DNA of 64,000 bases from Trifolium pratense (taxonomy: Eukaryota; Streptophyta; Magnoliopsida; Fabales; Fabaceae), in contig NC_060062.1 of assembly GCF_020283565.1 (NCBI RefSeq), positions 3,261,322-3,325,321 on the forward strand, given 5' to 3'. This document shows positions 42,651-54,100 of the stretch, in pieces; within the stretch, counting starts at the first letter, position 1, and every line of letters starts with the position of its first letter. The translations under genes and the position numbers were made by a program. The notes beneath the pieces were generated by a model. It had not been told where the DNA came from. It saw only the letters and a list, made by a program, of their open reading frames with translations, and searched no databases.

Positions 42651-44194
42651 ATTTTCTGGTGCACATACAACCTATAATAACTATGCCTCACATCACATTC
42701 TTGCGTGTTGGAAATTGGAATCTAAAATGAATAACAAGTCACACTAACTTTTATTTTTGGTTAACTTCACTTGTTATTTTGTTTTTCATCTATAAAAGGG
42801 CATTAGGATGTCAATGCCTTCTTGGTATATAAAATTTGTATTAAATTATATATTTTATAACATCGAGTAAAAGAAGAATATGTTTTGATGAATATGAGTA
42901 TGAAAACAATCAGTTAGGTGTCTGGTCACAACTCACAAATTTGGATCTTTTGTAGCGGTTGCATAGGCGCAAAGCTGTTGGATATTAGATCGAAATGGAT
43001 GTGATTGATTCTAGATTTTAATCCAACGTCTTGTACATACCGTTCAACACTTAAATTTCAACAAGTTTTGAAGGACCAGAAGCTAAAGTTTTGACTTGTA
43101 TATTGTGCTTTTAGCTGGTTATTATTATTGAGAAGCACATTAATCCACCATTGAAGGTAGAGTCATAGAAATTAATGGGAGAGGAAGGATTTAGAGACAA
43201 CGCTCCGTTGATTGATCGCTACTCTTCTTCCGGCGAGGTGTTAGTTGAAGAGCCTTTCAGGAGAACAGGTGATTAACTTTTGCTTATAATTCTACTCTAT
43301 GACTAATAATTTGTACTTCCTCCCTCAAAAGTGCTTTTGTATGTAAAAGTATACTACTGTGACTAATTTTCTTCATAATTCCTTCTAACAATTTCTACAT
43401 CTACTTTTCATGCATCAGCTCTGCAACCTGCTGATAGTATATTATTGATTAGCTAATAATCTTATGGTATATTAATTAAATCAGTAAAGAACATATTGTT
43501 TGACTGGTTGGTGTATATGGATGAATGGAAGCTACCATGCTACTATAGTATTTTACTAGAATTTGAGAGCTAAAGACTCATGGTTGCACTTGTAGAAATG
43601 GAAGAATTATGGGGAGTGTAACAGGAGTACCAGCTTCAAATATTGCAGACAAATTATGGTTAGTCTTTCAAGCACTTGGTGATATTGCATTTGCTTATCC
43701 ATACACTGTCATCCTCCTTGAAATACAGGTACCCTTTGTATTCTAATTGTGTCCGACACATGTCAGTTTCCGACACCGACACATTTAGTTACATTCCGTT
43801 ACTTTCATTTGCTCAAATTCTTATCAGTGTCGTGTCTGGTGTCTGCCCGTTGTTTATATTAATATACAAAGTTTAAGGTTGAATTAAAGAATTGAATTCT
43901 ATTTTTTTTCCTATTGAACAAAGGACACTCTAGAGTCTCCTCCAGCAGAACACAAGACAATGAAAAAGGCCTCCATGATTGCTATCTTGATTACAACATT
44001 CTTCTACCTTTGTTGTGCATGCTTTGGATATGCAGCTTTTGGAAATCAAACTCCAGGAAACCTCTTGACAGGTTTTGGATTTTATGAGCCTTATTGGCTC
44101 ATCGACTTTGGTAATGCTTGCATTGTTCTTCATTTGGTTGGAGGATATCAGGTAATACTCCTACTAATCACACTTGACATTTTATAGTTAACAC

Positions 44195-44363
44195 CTATGA
44201 AGCATGAACACTCCTCAAATTAGCGTGTCCTGGTGTCGGACACACGTCCGTGTCGGACACCGACATGACACCGACACTTATGATTACATTGAATTATGTC
44301 ACTTTCTCAAATTATTATCGGTGTCAACGTGTCAATGTCTCTGTTTGTGTCCTTGCTTCGTAG
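44195..44363. mobile_element. MITE in permease B intron 6
   Basis: Counterpart of 30476-30634, with the CTATGAAGC start and CTTCGTAG end (one base changed). The right-hand duplication has been entered by the TRIM element at 44369. Confidence 0.6.
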
Positions 44364-44368
44364 GTTAA

Positions 44369-45047
44369 TGTTAAGAAGTCTCACATCGGTTGCGATATGA
44401 CCTAACTAAGTGTTTATAAACTAGAGGCAATTCTCACTTTACAAGCCGGTTTTGTAGGGTTGAGTTAGGCCCAATACTAAATTCTAAGATGGTATCAGAG
44501 CCTATCCACGATTCGGTAGGCCACTTCGTCGGGCCGCCTGCAATCAGGTTTCTGATCGGGCCCTCCACCATTTATATCCGAGCAATAAGCCCAACAATGC
44601 TGAGCGCGAGGGGATGTGTTAAAGAAGTCTTACATCGTTTGCGAGATGGTCTGAATAATAAGTGTTTATAAAGTAGAGGCAATCCTCACCTTACAAGCCG
44701 GTCTTGTGAGGATGAGTTAGGCCCAATACTCATTTCTATGTTGGTATCAGAGCCTATCCACGATTCGCTGGGCCACTTCGTCGGGCCGCCTGCAATCAGG
44801 TTTTTGATCGGGCCCTCCACCATTCATATCCGCGCCTCAAGCCCATAGCGCTTAGCGCGAGAGAGTGTTAAGAAGTCTCACATCGGTTGTGTAAGTGTTT
44901 ATATAAACTAGAGACAATCCTCACTTTATAAGTCGGTGTTAAGAAGTCCCACATCGGTTGCGTAAGTGTTTATATAAACTAGAGGCTATCCTCACTTTAT
45001 AAGCCGGTTTTGTAAGGATGAGTTAGGCCCAAAACTCAATTCTAAGA
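44369..45047 (+). mobile_element. TRIM retrotransposon, tandem array of four LTRs
   Basis: Short LTR units start TGTTAAGAAGTC: 44369-44489, 44617-44741, 44876-44936 (truncated) and 44937-45047. Complete units 1 and 2 are followed by TGGTATCAGAGC, the complement of initiator-Met tRNA. Purine-rich tracts (gcgcgagggga) precede units 2 and 3. The internal part is only about 130 bp and non-coding. The duplication GTTAA flanks the array (44364-44368 and 45048-45052). This is a terminal-repeat retrotransposon in miniature, dependent on other elements. The short frame at 44489-44671 is not a gene. Confidence 0.85.
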
Positions 45048-46167
45048 GTTAACACCATAATTAACTGCATATAAGATATCTACTCTTAAGTCTTAAACTG
45101 TGTTTTTATTTGTTACCAAAACATCATAGTTGTATTTCTTCAATATGATTTTATTTCAATTTTTTCAATTCAGATTTATAGTCAACCAATATACTCTTCC
45201 ACAACATGGTATTGCTTTCAGTTGTTGCAGCTATTATGTCCTTTACATACTCTTCTATTGGACTAGGACTTGGCATCACAAAAGTTATAGGTAAAGTTAA
45301 TTTTGATTCATTAAGGTTCTATTTACTTATCAATTCAAGCCTTATGATCATTAAAGCAAATAATGAATGACAGATGGTAAGTGTCGAGCAACTTAGTCCT
45401 CAAATTTACGAAATAGGAAAACAGTCCCTTGAAATAAAGAACGCCAATCAATAAAGTCCCTCCATCAAAATGTCTCATTTGTAAACATCCATCAAAATCA
45501 AGGAAAGATCTATATATTAACATGAATAGTCTCTAGTTGCATAGACAAACATAGAACCTTTAAAATTGTTGTGCTAAATTTGAATTAAAGGACTAAATTA
45601 ATTGATATTGCTCAGTTTAAGGGACTAAATTTCAATTTCGTAAATTTGAAGACTAAATTTGTCAACCTTTACAATTTTTTACAATACCTCATGGTTGCGC
45701 TTGTAGAAAATGGAAGAATTATGGTTAGTCTTTCAAGCACTTGGTGATATTGCTTTTGCTTATCCATACACTGTCATCCTCCTTGAGATACAGGTACCCT
45801 TTATATTCTAATTGTGTTCAACACCTTTCAGTTTCCGACACCAACACATTTAGTTACATTTCATTACTTGTATTTTCTCAAATTATTATCGGTGTCAAAT
45901 TGTCAATGTCGTGTCTGGTGTCCATGTCTATATCGGTGGTTTATATAATATAGAGTTTAAGGCTGAATTAAAGCATTGAATTCTATCTTTTTTCCCTATT
46001 GAACAAAGGACACTCTAGAGTCTCCTCCAGAAGAACACAAGACAATGAAAAAGGCCTCCATGATTGCTATCTTGATTACAACATTCTTCTACCTTTGTTG
46101 TGCATGTTTTGGATATGCAGCTTTTGGAAATCAAACTCCAGGAAACCTCTTGACAGGTTTTGGATTT

Positions 46168-47346
46168 TGATAAATATTTAGCAAGTGTACTAAATAGCCG
46201 TCAAGTAGTATAATAAAATCGTTCTTTCCGCAGGGATTGTTGTAAATCAATTGTAAATTGAAGACATACTCATGTAAATTGACATAAATTGTAAAAGGGG
46301 GTTCTTGTTTGGTTTCAAGTTCAAAATTTTTAAACTTTGGAATTGCTTTGGTGTTTAGATTGATGTAAGAAAAGTGATTGGTCCTTTTTGGGTCATCTAA
46401 TTACTATTTCTCTTGGTAACGCCATGTATGATAACGAATTATTCAAATTAGTTTCATGATTTGATTAAAACACAATTGATTATGCCCAATGTCTTGGTAA
46501 CATAATCCTCTCTCATGATCATCAATCCCTAATTTCTTAGTAAGACCTATGATCATGTGAGGAAGAAAAACTTTAATCTTTTAATCTCAATTAACAATCC
46601 AAAATTTCTTAAGTGAAAATTAATTGATCAATCGTTCCTAGATCGATGATTTATTCCTATCGTCATAGTAAAACAAATCATTGCAATCATCATATAAGTC
46701 GCGAATTCATACAAAGCATTAAGCACAAAGAACAATCAATAGAAACTAACTTCGTAATTCATTAATCATATCATATGACAATCACATAGTTCAAGATCAA
46801 AAGTAATTAGAATCACCTAAGGACCAATCATGAAAATTTAGCTAGACATTGCAAATTCAGAAATTACATCAAATAAAATGAAAGAAAGCATGATTACAAG
46901 AAGAATCTTGATGTGTTTCCACACTGGAATCCTTGCTTGGTCGCTCTTGATCCTCCAAAGTCGCTCCAATAGCTGTTCTTTTGCGTAAAAATTCGATCAT
47001 GATCCAGATCTGATGTTTCCCTTTTATAAAACTGATCAAAAATAACGTTTTCCGCCTGAGGCACAAAATTTCCGCCCCAGGCGTAAAGAATTACGTTTCA
47101 GGCACAAGAAATTTCGCCTGAAACGGCAAAACAGAGAGCAATTTTGGTTCTTCAGTGAAAATTCCGCCTCAGGCGGAAAAACTTCCGCCCCAGGCGTAAA
47201 AGTGCTATATAATCCACCAATTTTCTTTTGCTATCTTTCTTCGCATGTAGCTTCAAATCAATGTCTTCTTCTTCATGATTTAGGTTAAAAACCTCTAAAA
47301 ACACTTGAAAATGGTCTTTATTTCCATGTAATGACTAACGTCATCA
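46168..47346 (-). repeat. Left (3') LTR of the Athila element
   Basis: 1179 bp. It contains the GC-rich cassette 47051-47202 (CCGCC...GGCG palindromes with GGCAAAACAGAGAGC). A purine tract on the minus strand (47347-47359, AAGTTTGGGGTTG) abuts it. The 65-codon frame at 46869-47066 (also 57577-57774) is not considered coding. Confidence 0.93.
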
Positions 47347-47359
47347 CAACCCCAAACTT

Positions 47360-48718
47360 GAACTTTTCCTTGTCCTCAAGGAATATCTCAATCTCTAGGA
47401 AAACAAAACACTACCTCAATCCATCTGGCTAAACAAACTCAAACCCAATCAAGTTAGACGTAATTTGCATAACATTTCAATGATCAATTTCGTCATGATT
47501 CAAATACACACAGTTTCAAATTTAAGCAAAACAAAGAGCATCAAACAAAGATTGACCATACTTAATCTCTTCACACCCTCACCGACTCTCCTGTTTAAGG
47601 GTAATATAATCACTCAATCAACACATCATAACTAGACTACTATAAATTTGCAGACATTCTCGAAAATCAATCACCATGTCATGAGCACACACATTAGAGG
47701 ACTTTTTAAAGGTTATAACGTGGCCTGGTTAAAAGGTGGATGGTGGCTTTTCTGGTAAGTGAGTAAAAAAAACTTGAAGTTAGATACCACTGAATTGAAT
47801 AGATACAACACCCCACCCTACTTTGTAAGAATTGATACTAGAGAACAATTTTCTTTCACAAATTTTTCTTTCAAGGAATTCCTTTTTGTTTTCAAGAAGA
47901 TCACCATGATTATATATTTTTTTTATTTTTTTATTTTTCTTCTCTTTTTTTTTTCGATACTTCTTTTCTTGGTGAACTTTTGAATTTTTCTTTCATAAAT
48001 TTTTTTTTAGTTCTCTAGTATACCCACCCCAAACTTAAGTTGTTGCTAATTCCAAAAGCAACCCCAAACTTAGTGACATGCATTGTGCAAAAACACTAAA
48101 GGTATCTAATTCTCCAAGAAAATCATTTTTTTTTTTTTTATTATTTTGATAACTTGGGTCAGATAACAAACAAACATTTTTCTTTAAGCTCAAAAGGGGT
48201 TAAACAAAGGATAAGCAATGATAAGGGTGGCTAGAACAGGCTCAAGGTACCAAACAACTTGCCTCGTGTGTACATCACAACAATAAATCAATTAAAGAGA
48301 ACATGCGCAAATTCTAGAGACATAGCTAAGTGTGGAATTCTCATAATCATCAAAAGAAATCAGTGTTTGGGCTCAAAATCTCACAGTTTTTGCTGAATTA
48401 AACTATGGTCAATATTTGTGAGAGTCCCTAAGCCTTGCCTAAATCATCACTATGATGCATCCGAAACAATCAAAAACATCACAAATTCATATCACACATT
48501 TGGTCAACAATTTTGAATCTAAGATGATAGCCAAACAAATTTCAATAGTGTGAGGTTTTCAAAAAGACTAAGACATTCAAAGAAAACAAAACGACTAGCT
48601 CAAGTACTTATTATAGACCAACATCAAGCATGCAACAATTTAAACAAAGGAATCATAATACACAGGCCAAAAAGAATCTATAGAGGAGAAGGATAGTAAA
48701 GGTGAATGGCACAAAACC
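47360..48718 (-). other. 3' untranslated region of the Athila element
   Basis: Non-coding, T-rich and A-rich runs between ORF3 and the 3' LTR (plus-strand poly-T near 47910-47970 and 48126-48141). The short frame at 47759-47983 is from these runs. No tandem repeat was seen. Confidence 0.5.
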
Positions 48719-50191
48719 TCAATCCTGCTCGGGCATGTTATGATCATGATCAAAACGAGGCAGATTTCCAGGAAATTTCATTGATGAGGACCCTCCTTCA
48801 TCTGGAAGGCCAGCTGCCCTCCTTTGGCGAATGTAGGTAGCACGGTTCATTTCATGCGTAGCCGCCATGCTCCTAACTCTTTGATTGTGAGCTTCATCAA
48901 AATCATGCATTGTTGGATATCTCGGATAGAAATATGCCGGGACTTGCTCCCGGTAACGCATGGATGCTTGCCATAAGGCGGATGAAGTGTCATAGTGGTC
49001 CGCCATATCAATGCCCTGTTGAGTGCTCATGTCCATTTTCCACACCATGTCAGCAAGAACATTCACATCAAATTGCGGAGCTGGAAAACTCTCCATTTCC
49101 GGACCTTGTGGTATGTCATGGTGCATCATATTTTCAACATTCTCCTCCCTTTCTTCACCTCCTCCCTCAACCGTGTAATCCATCACATCATCCACATCAG
49201 CAAATGGAATGAATGTCTTCCCGAAAGTTTTTCTTCTCACATCTCTCACAAAAGCCGTAGTGACTTTTCTAGGCTCTTCCATTTGATCATCATCAAAAGT
49301 AGCAACATTTTGATCCAGACACAGTTTAGTGATCAAACAGAGATGTGTTAGACTATATGACCCGGGATCTTTCTGGATAATTGCAGACAAATCATCACTC
49401 AGAATTGTGCCCAAATCTATGTCGTCACCTAGCAAGATAGCTTGAAGTGCTAGCCCTACATCCATAGGAATCTCAGAATTGTTCCCACTTGGCTCCACGT
49501 TGTTTATCCAAAATTCAGCCCAAATCCGTGGAATATCCAACAAATGAGCGGTTTTAAACCGCTGGGGTGGGAGCTGTCTAGATGGTCTCACCCATATACT
49601 TCCTGGTGCAGTCAGCTGAGATTTTAAAGCCTCACGCTTATCTGATGCCATGATTGCCCTATTCTCACGTCGATGATTCAGAACACAGAATTCAGGAACA
49701 TTAAAATGAAATATCCTATTTATAGTTTCCGGGGAGTAGTCTACATCTACCCCGCGTACTTTAGCAATCCGTGGTGACGAATTTTTCACTCGCCATGCAT
49801 TACTCAAAAATTCTAATGCTAAAGTACGATTTCCAGACCGAAGACAGAAATTAAACTCATACCAATGCCTGTTGCGGAATTCTGCTTCAATTAAGGGAAA
49901 TGCTAGCACTTCATCCGTGAGACGCCTTTCAGGTTTGAAATCCTTACTTTTGAGAGTCTGGTACCGATTGTAGGCCGTTGGACGAACAAAACGTGACCGA
50001 GGAATTTCAGTCACAACCGGCGTTGGAGGAGGTGGTGATTGCTCTCTAGGCGGTGATGGTGGAGGAGAAGGCGAAGGTGACGGTGTAGGAGTTCGGACTA
50101 CTCTCCTTTTCTTCACCACTTTTGACCTTGATTTTGAAGACCCAACTTCAACTTCTTTGCCTTTTGAGGATTTTTTGAATATGTTCTTCAT
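48719..50191 (-). CDS. Third ORF after pol (Athila element)
   Basis: A 490-residue frame in the place where Athila elements carry a third gene, sometimes called env-like. It begins MKNIFKKSSKGKEVE with a basic, Pro/Ser-rich start (TPTPSPSPSPPPSPPRE), then a globular part (FPLIEAEFRNRHWYEFN, PETINRIFHFNVPEF, APGSIWVRPSRQLPP) resembling the 'putative plant transposon protein' domain. No signal peptide, membrane helix or coiled coil is obvious, so an envelope role is not supported. Function unknown. The frame is intact and 912 bp separate it from pol. Confidence 0.8.
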   Translation of the reverse strand: MKNIFKKSSKGKEVEVGSSKSRSKVVKKRRVVRTPTPSPSPSPPPSPPREQSPPPPTPVVTEIPRSRFVRPTAYNRYQTLKSKDFKPERRLTDEVLAFPLIEAEFRNRHWYEFNFCLRSGNRTLALEFLSNAWRVKNSSPRIAKVRGVDVDYSPETINRIFHFNVPEFCVLNHRRENRAIMASDKREALKSQLTAPGSIWVRPSRQLPPQRFKTAHLLDIPRIWAEFWINNVEPSGNNSEIPMDVGLALQAILLGDDIDLGTILSDDLSAIIQKDPGSYSLTHLCLITKLCLDQNVATFDDDQMEEPRKVTTAFVRDVRRKTFGKTFIPFADVDDVMDYTVEGGGEEREENVENMMHHDIPQGPEMESFPAPQFDVNVLADMVWKMDMSTQQGIDMADHYDTSSALWQASMRYREQVPAYFYPRYPTMHDFDEAHNQRVRSMAATHEMNRATYIRQRRAAGLPDEGGSSSMKFPGNLPRFDHDHNMPEQD

Positions 50192-51103
50192 GGTGAGAAA
50201 GGTAAAGATTGAGAAAGGTAATGGTTTATGGGTGATTGATGAAAAAGATGAAGATTTATGGTGTTTTTGGTTGAATTTTCGTGTAGGGTTTTGAAGGGTT
50301 TTTGATTTTGGGTTTTGGAAAAATTTGAAGAATTGGTTGTTGTTGTTGATGGGTTTTGAAGAATAGAGTTGGATGGAAGAAATTTTCGTGGTTTGGTGTT
50401 ATGGGTGTGAGAGAGGTTGTTGTTTTAATGGGGTTTTGAAGGATTTGGGAGGTTTAGGTTCAAGAGGGGTTTGAGAATTGAGGATGAAATTGGTGAAAGA
50501 TAATGGGTGAATTTGTTGTGGTTGTTGTTTTAATGAAGGATTTGTGTTGGGTTTGAAGGTTTGGATGGTTGTTAATGGAGGATTTGTGTGAGGAAGGAGA
50601 TGAAGTTTTGTGAGAAAGGATAAGGTTTGTTGAAGAAGATGAAGTTTGAGAGAAAGAATGAGGGTTTCACCTTTTTTTTTACGCCTAAAACGTGATGTTT
50701 CCGCCTAGAACGTGGGTTTTTACGCCCCAAACGGCAAAACAGAGAGCAATGTTTTTTTCTTCAAACTTTTCCGCCCCAAACGGCAATGTTTCCGCCCCAA
50801 ACGGCAAAATAATGAGCAACCCAATTTCTTCAGGATTTTTTACGCCTTAGGCGCAATTTCTTCCGCCCCAAACGGCAAAACAGAGAGCACATGAATTTTC
50901 TTCAAAATTTTTACGCCTTAGGCTCCATTTTTTTCGCCCCAAACGTAATTTCCTGGTTGTACACTTTTCACACTCCTCTTTTTTTCAATTTGACCTGCAA
51001 AACACAAAAAATCAAAAGAAAAACTATTACGGTTAAATAAAACCTTGGGTTGCCTCCCAAGCAGCGCTACTTTTAGCGTCATTAGCTCGACGGTCTCAAA
51101 ACC
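50192..51103 (-). other. Spacer between ORF3 and pol with GC-rich cassette (Athila)
   Basis: Non-coding. The part 50670-50950 carries repeated CCGCCCC/ACGCC motifs and GGCAAAACAGAGAGC at about 50731 and 50873, like those in the LTRs. The remainder (50230-50660) is a low-complexity G/T-rich stretch on the plus strand. Confidence 0.55.
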
Positions 51104-54100
51104 TTAAGGGTCTTCGAAAAGTACTGCCACCTTGTGGCGATTAAAATCTCCTCCCTTATAAAACTTGAGTCTTTGTCCATTTACTTTGAAAGATTTCTCC
51201 TCCTCTCCTGGTGTAAAAATTTCCACAGCCCCGTGTGGAAAAACTTCCTTAATGACAAACGGACCAGACCACCGAGACATCAGCTTACCCGGGAATAACC
51301 TTAAACGAGAATTGAACAACAAGACTTGCTGTCTTTTCTTAAACTCCTTTCTTACCAGCCCTTTATCATGATACTTCTTTGTTCTTGCTTTAAAAATCAC
51401 GGCATTTTCATATGCTTGCATCCGCCATTCTTCAAGTTCGTTTAGCTTAAGCAATCTTTTCTCACCCGCAAGACCTGCATCAAAATTTAAAAATTTCACA
51501 GCCCAATATGCCTTGTGTTCTAGCTCAACCGGTAGGTGACATGATTTGCCATAAACTAGTTGGTACGGAGAGAACCCCAAGTGTGTCTTGAACGCGGTTC
51601 TATAAGCCCAAAGTGTATCATTAAGCTTCATTGACCAGTCTTTCCTTGAAGTAGAAACCGTTTTCTCCAGAATTTGTTTCAATTGTCGGTTAGATACTTC
51701 AACTTGTCCACTTGTCTGAGGATGGTATGGAGTGGCCACCTTGTGCTTGACATTGTATTTCTCCAAGACATTCTCCAAGTATTTGTTACAAAAATGTTTG
51801 CCTCCATCACTAATGAGAATTCTAGGAACCCCAAACCGAGTAAAAATATTTTCTTTAAGGAACTTCACCACGGTATGAGAATCATTCGCTTGGCAAGGAA
51901 TAGCTTCCACCCATTTTGTAACATAATCTACACACACCAATATATGAAGATTAGACCGTGAAGATGGAAAAGGTCCCATGAAATCAATCCCCCAACAATC
52001 AAAAGGTTCTACTTCGAGCATTTGGTTTAGAGGCATCTCATCCCGCTTTGAAACATTGCCGGTCCTCTGGCAATTATCACATCTTCTAGCAAACTCTACA
52101 CAATCTGCAAACAGTGTCGGCCAGAAGAAACCACTTTGAAGCACCTTTGCTGCTGTTCGTGGACCACTGTGATGACCACCATATGGAGAACTATGGCAAT
52201 GCCACATTATGCTTTGCGCCTCTTCTTCATCAACACATCTACGGATCAAGCCATCTTGCCCCACCTTAAATAGGTATGGATCATCCCAAAAATAGAAGTT
52301 AGCATCTCTAAAGAATTTCTTCTTTTGTTGATAGGAATAGTCCTCCGGAATTTCATTTCCTGCTTTGAAATTAGCCATGTCAGCAAACCAAGGCCTTTTA
52401 GAAACCATCAGCAATTTTTCATCCGGGAACTCTTCATTAATGCACTTCTCTTTTGTGGTCACCATTGGATTTTCTAACCTTGATAAATGGTCCGCGACCA
52501 CATTCTCCACACCCTTCTTGTCTTTTATCTCCAAATCAAATTCCTGCAAAAGTAGTACCCACCTCAAGAGTCTAGGCTTTGAGTCGCCTTTTGTGAGGAG
52601 GTACTTTAGTGCCGAGTGATCTGAAAAAACAACAACTTTTGATCCAATCAGATAAGAGCGAAATTTTTCCAAAGCGAATACTATTGCAAGCAACTCTTTT
52701 TCAGTAGTTGTGTAATTGATTTGGTTTTCATTCAAAACCTTGCTTGCATAATATATAGCATGGAAAAATTTCGCGTGTCGTTGGCCAAGCACCGCTCCAA
52801 CCGCATAATCACTTGCATCACACATTAATTCAAAAGGGAGATCCCAATTAGGTGCAACGATTATGGGCGCGGTGACCAACTTTTCTTTAATCACAACAAA
52901 AGCATTCAAACAATTATCATCAAAATTAAATTCATTTTCCTTCACAAGGAGGTTACTTAAGGGCTTTGCTATTTTCGAAAAATCTTTGATGAAACGCCGA
53001 TAGAAACCGGCATGACCCAAAAAACTTCTCACTCCCTTAACATTAACGGGAGGGGGCAATTCCTTAATAACCTCTATCTTTGCTTGGTCAACTTGAATGC
53101 CCTTTGAAGAGATTTTGTGTCCAAGCACAATACCTTCTTTAACCATAAAATGACATTTTTCCCAATTTAAAACTAAATTGGTACTTATGCATCTCTTCAA
53201 TACAGCATTCAAATTGGCTAAACATTTATCAAAAGACTTACCAAACACAGAAAAATCATCCATAAATACCTCGATTGTGTCCTCCATCATATCAGCAAAA
53301 ATGGAAAGCATACACCGCTGGAATGTAGCCGGTGCATTGCACAACCCGAAAGGCATCTTCCGGTAAGCAAATACTCCAAAAGGACAAGTAAAAGCTGTTT
53401 TCTCCTGATCCTCCGGGTCTACCACAATCTGATTGTACCCAGAATATCCATCCAGAAAGCAATAATAGGCCTGCCCTGCAAGCCTTTCCAACATTTGGTC
53501 CATGAATGGAAGAGGAAAATGGTCCTTCCTTGTTGCCGAGTTCAACCGCCTGTAGTCTATACACATCCGCCACCCAGTGACGGTGCGAGTGGGTATCAGT
53601 TCATTTTTTTCATTTCTCACAACTGTCATACCACCTTTTTTCGGGACCACATGGACAGGACTTACCCACGCACTATCCGAGATTGGATAAATCATACCAG
53701 CTTCTAGAAGTTTAAGAACCTCTTTCTTCACCACTTCTTTCATGGTTGGATTTAGTCTTCTTTGAGGTTGCACCACAGGTTTGTATTCATCTTCCATTTT
53801 TATTTTATGCATACAGAATCCGGGACTAATCCCTTTCAAATCAGAGATGCTCCAACCCATGGCTTCTTTATTTTCTCGCAGGACTCTAGTTAGCTTCTCT
53901 GCTTCCAAAGAACTCAACCTGCTGCTTATGATTGCCGGTTGTGAAGCATCTTCTCCTAAGAAAACATATTTTAAGTGAGGGGGGAGCTCTTTCAACTCCG
54001 GAATAGTAACTTTTAAGTCCTCCTTACCACTAACTTTCTCTTCCACAGCATAAACGTTTTCAAAATCTTTTTGTGCTTCTTCTTCTTTACATGCTTCAAG

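Larger units (their letters stand above)
43175..45193 (+). pseudogene. Amino acid permease B, AAP family, internal deletions
   Basis: Exon 1 (43175-43268) is intact and identical in coding to copy A. Intron 1 then joins directly, near 43546-43560, to the end of intron 4, so exons 2, 3 and 4 are missing. Exon 5 (43596-43728) has one A fewer at its start than copy A, a -1 shift. Exon 6 (43924-44151) is full length with small changes (GNQTPGN, DFGNAC). Exon 7 stops after about 20 bp (45174-45193), where it joins into the middle of an exon-4 sequence belonging to copy C. Intron 6 holds a MITE and a TRIM array. It cannot encode a transporter. Confidence 0.85.

Noticed and set aside
42529..42747. 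72-codon frame MNSWIFQITIL
   Set aside because: A shifted reading of the RLP fragment; similar shifted frames occur in RLP1 and RLP2 at the same place.
48719..50191. Retroviral envelope gene
   Set aside because: Position after pol would fit, but no signal peptide, membrane anchor or fusion-type features are visible.
50712..50894. 60-codon frame rich in RPKRQ
   Set aside because: Produced by the repeated GC-rich cassette in the Athila spacer.
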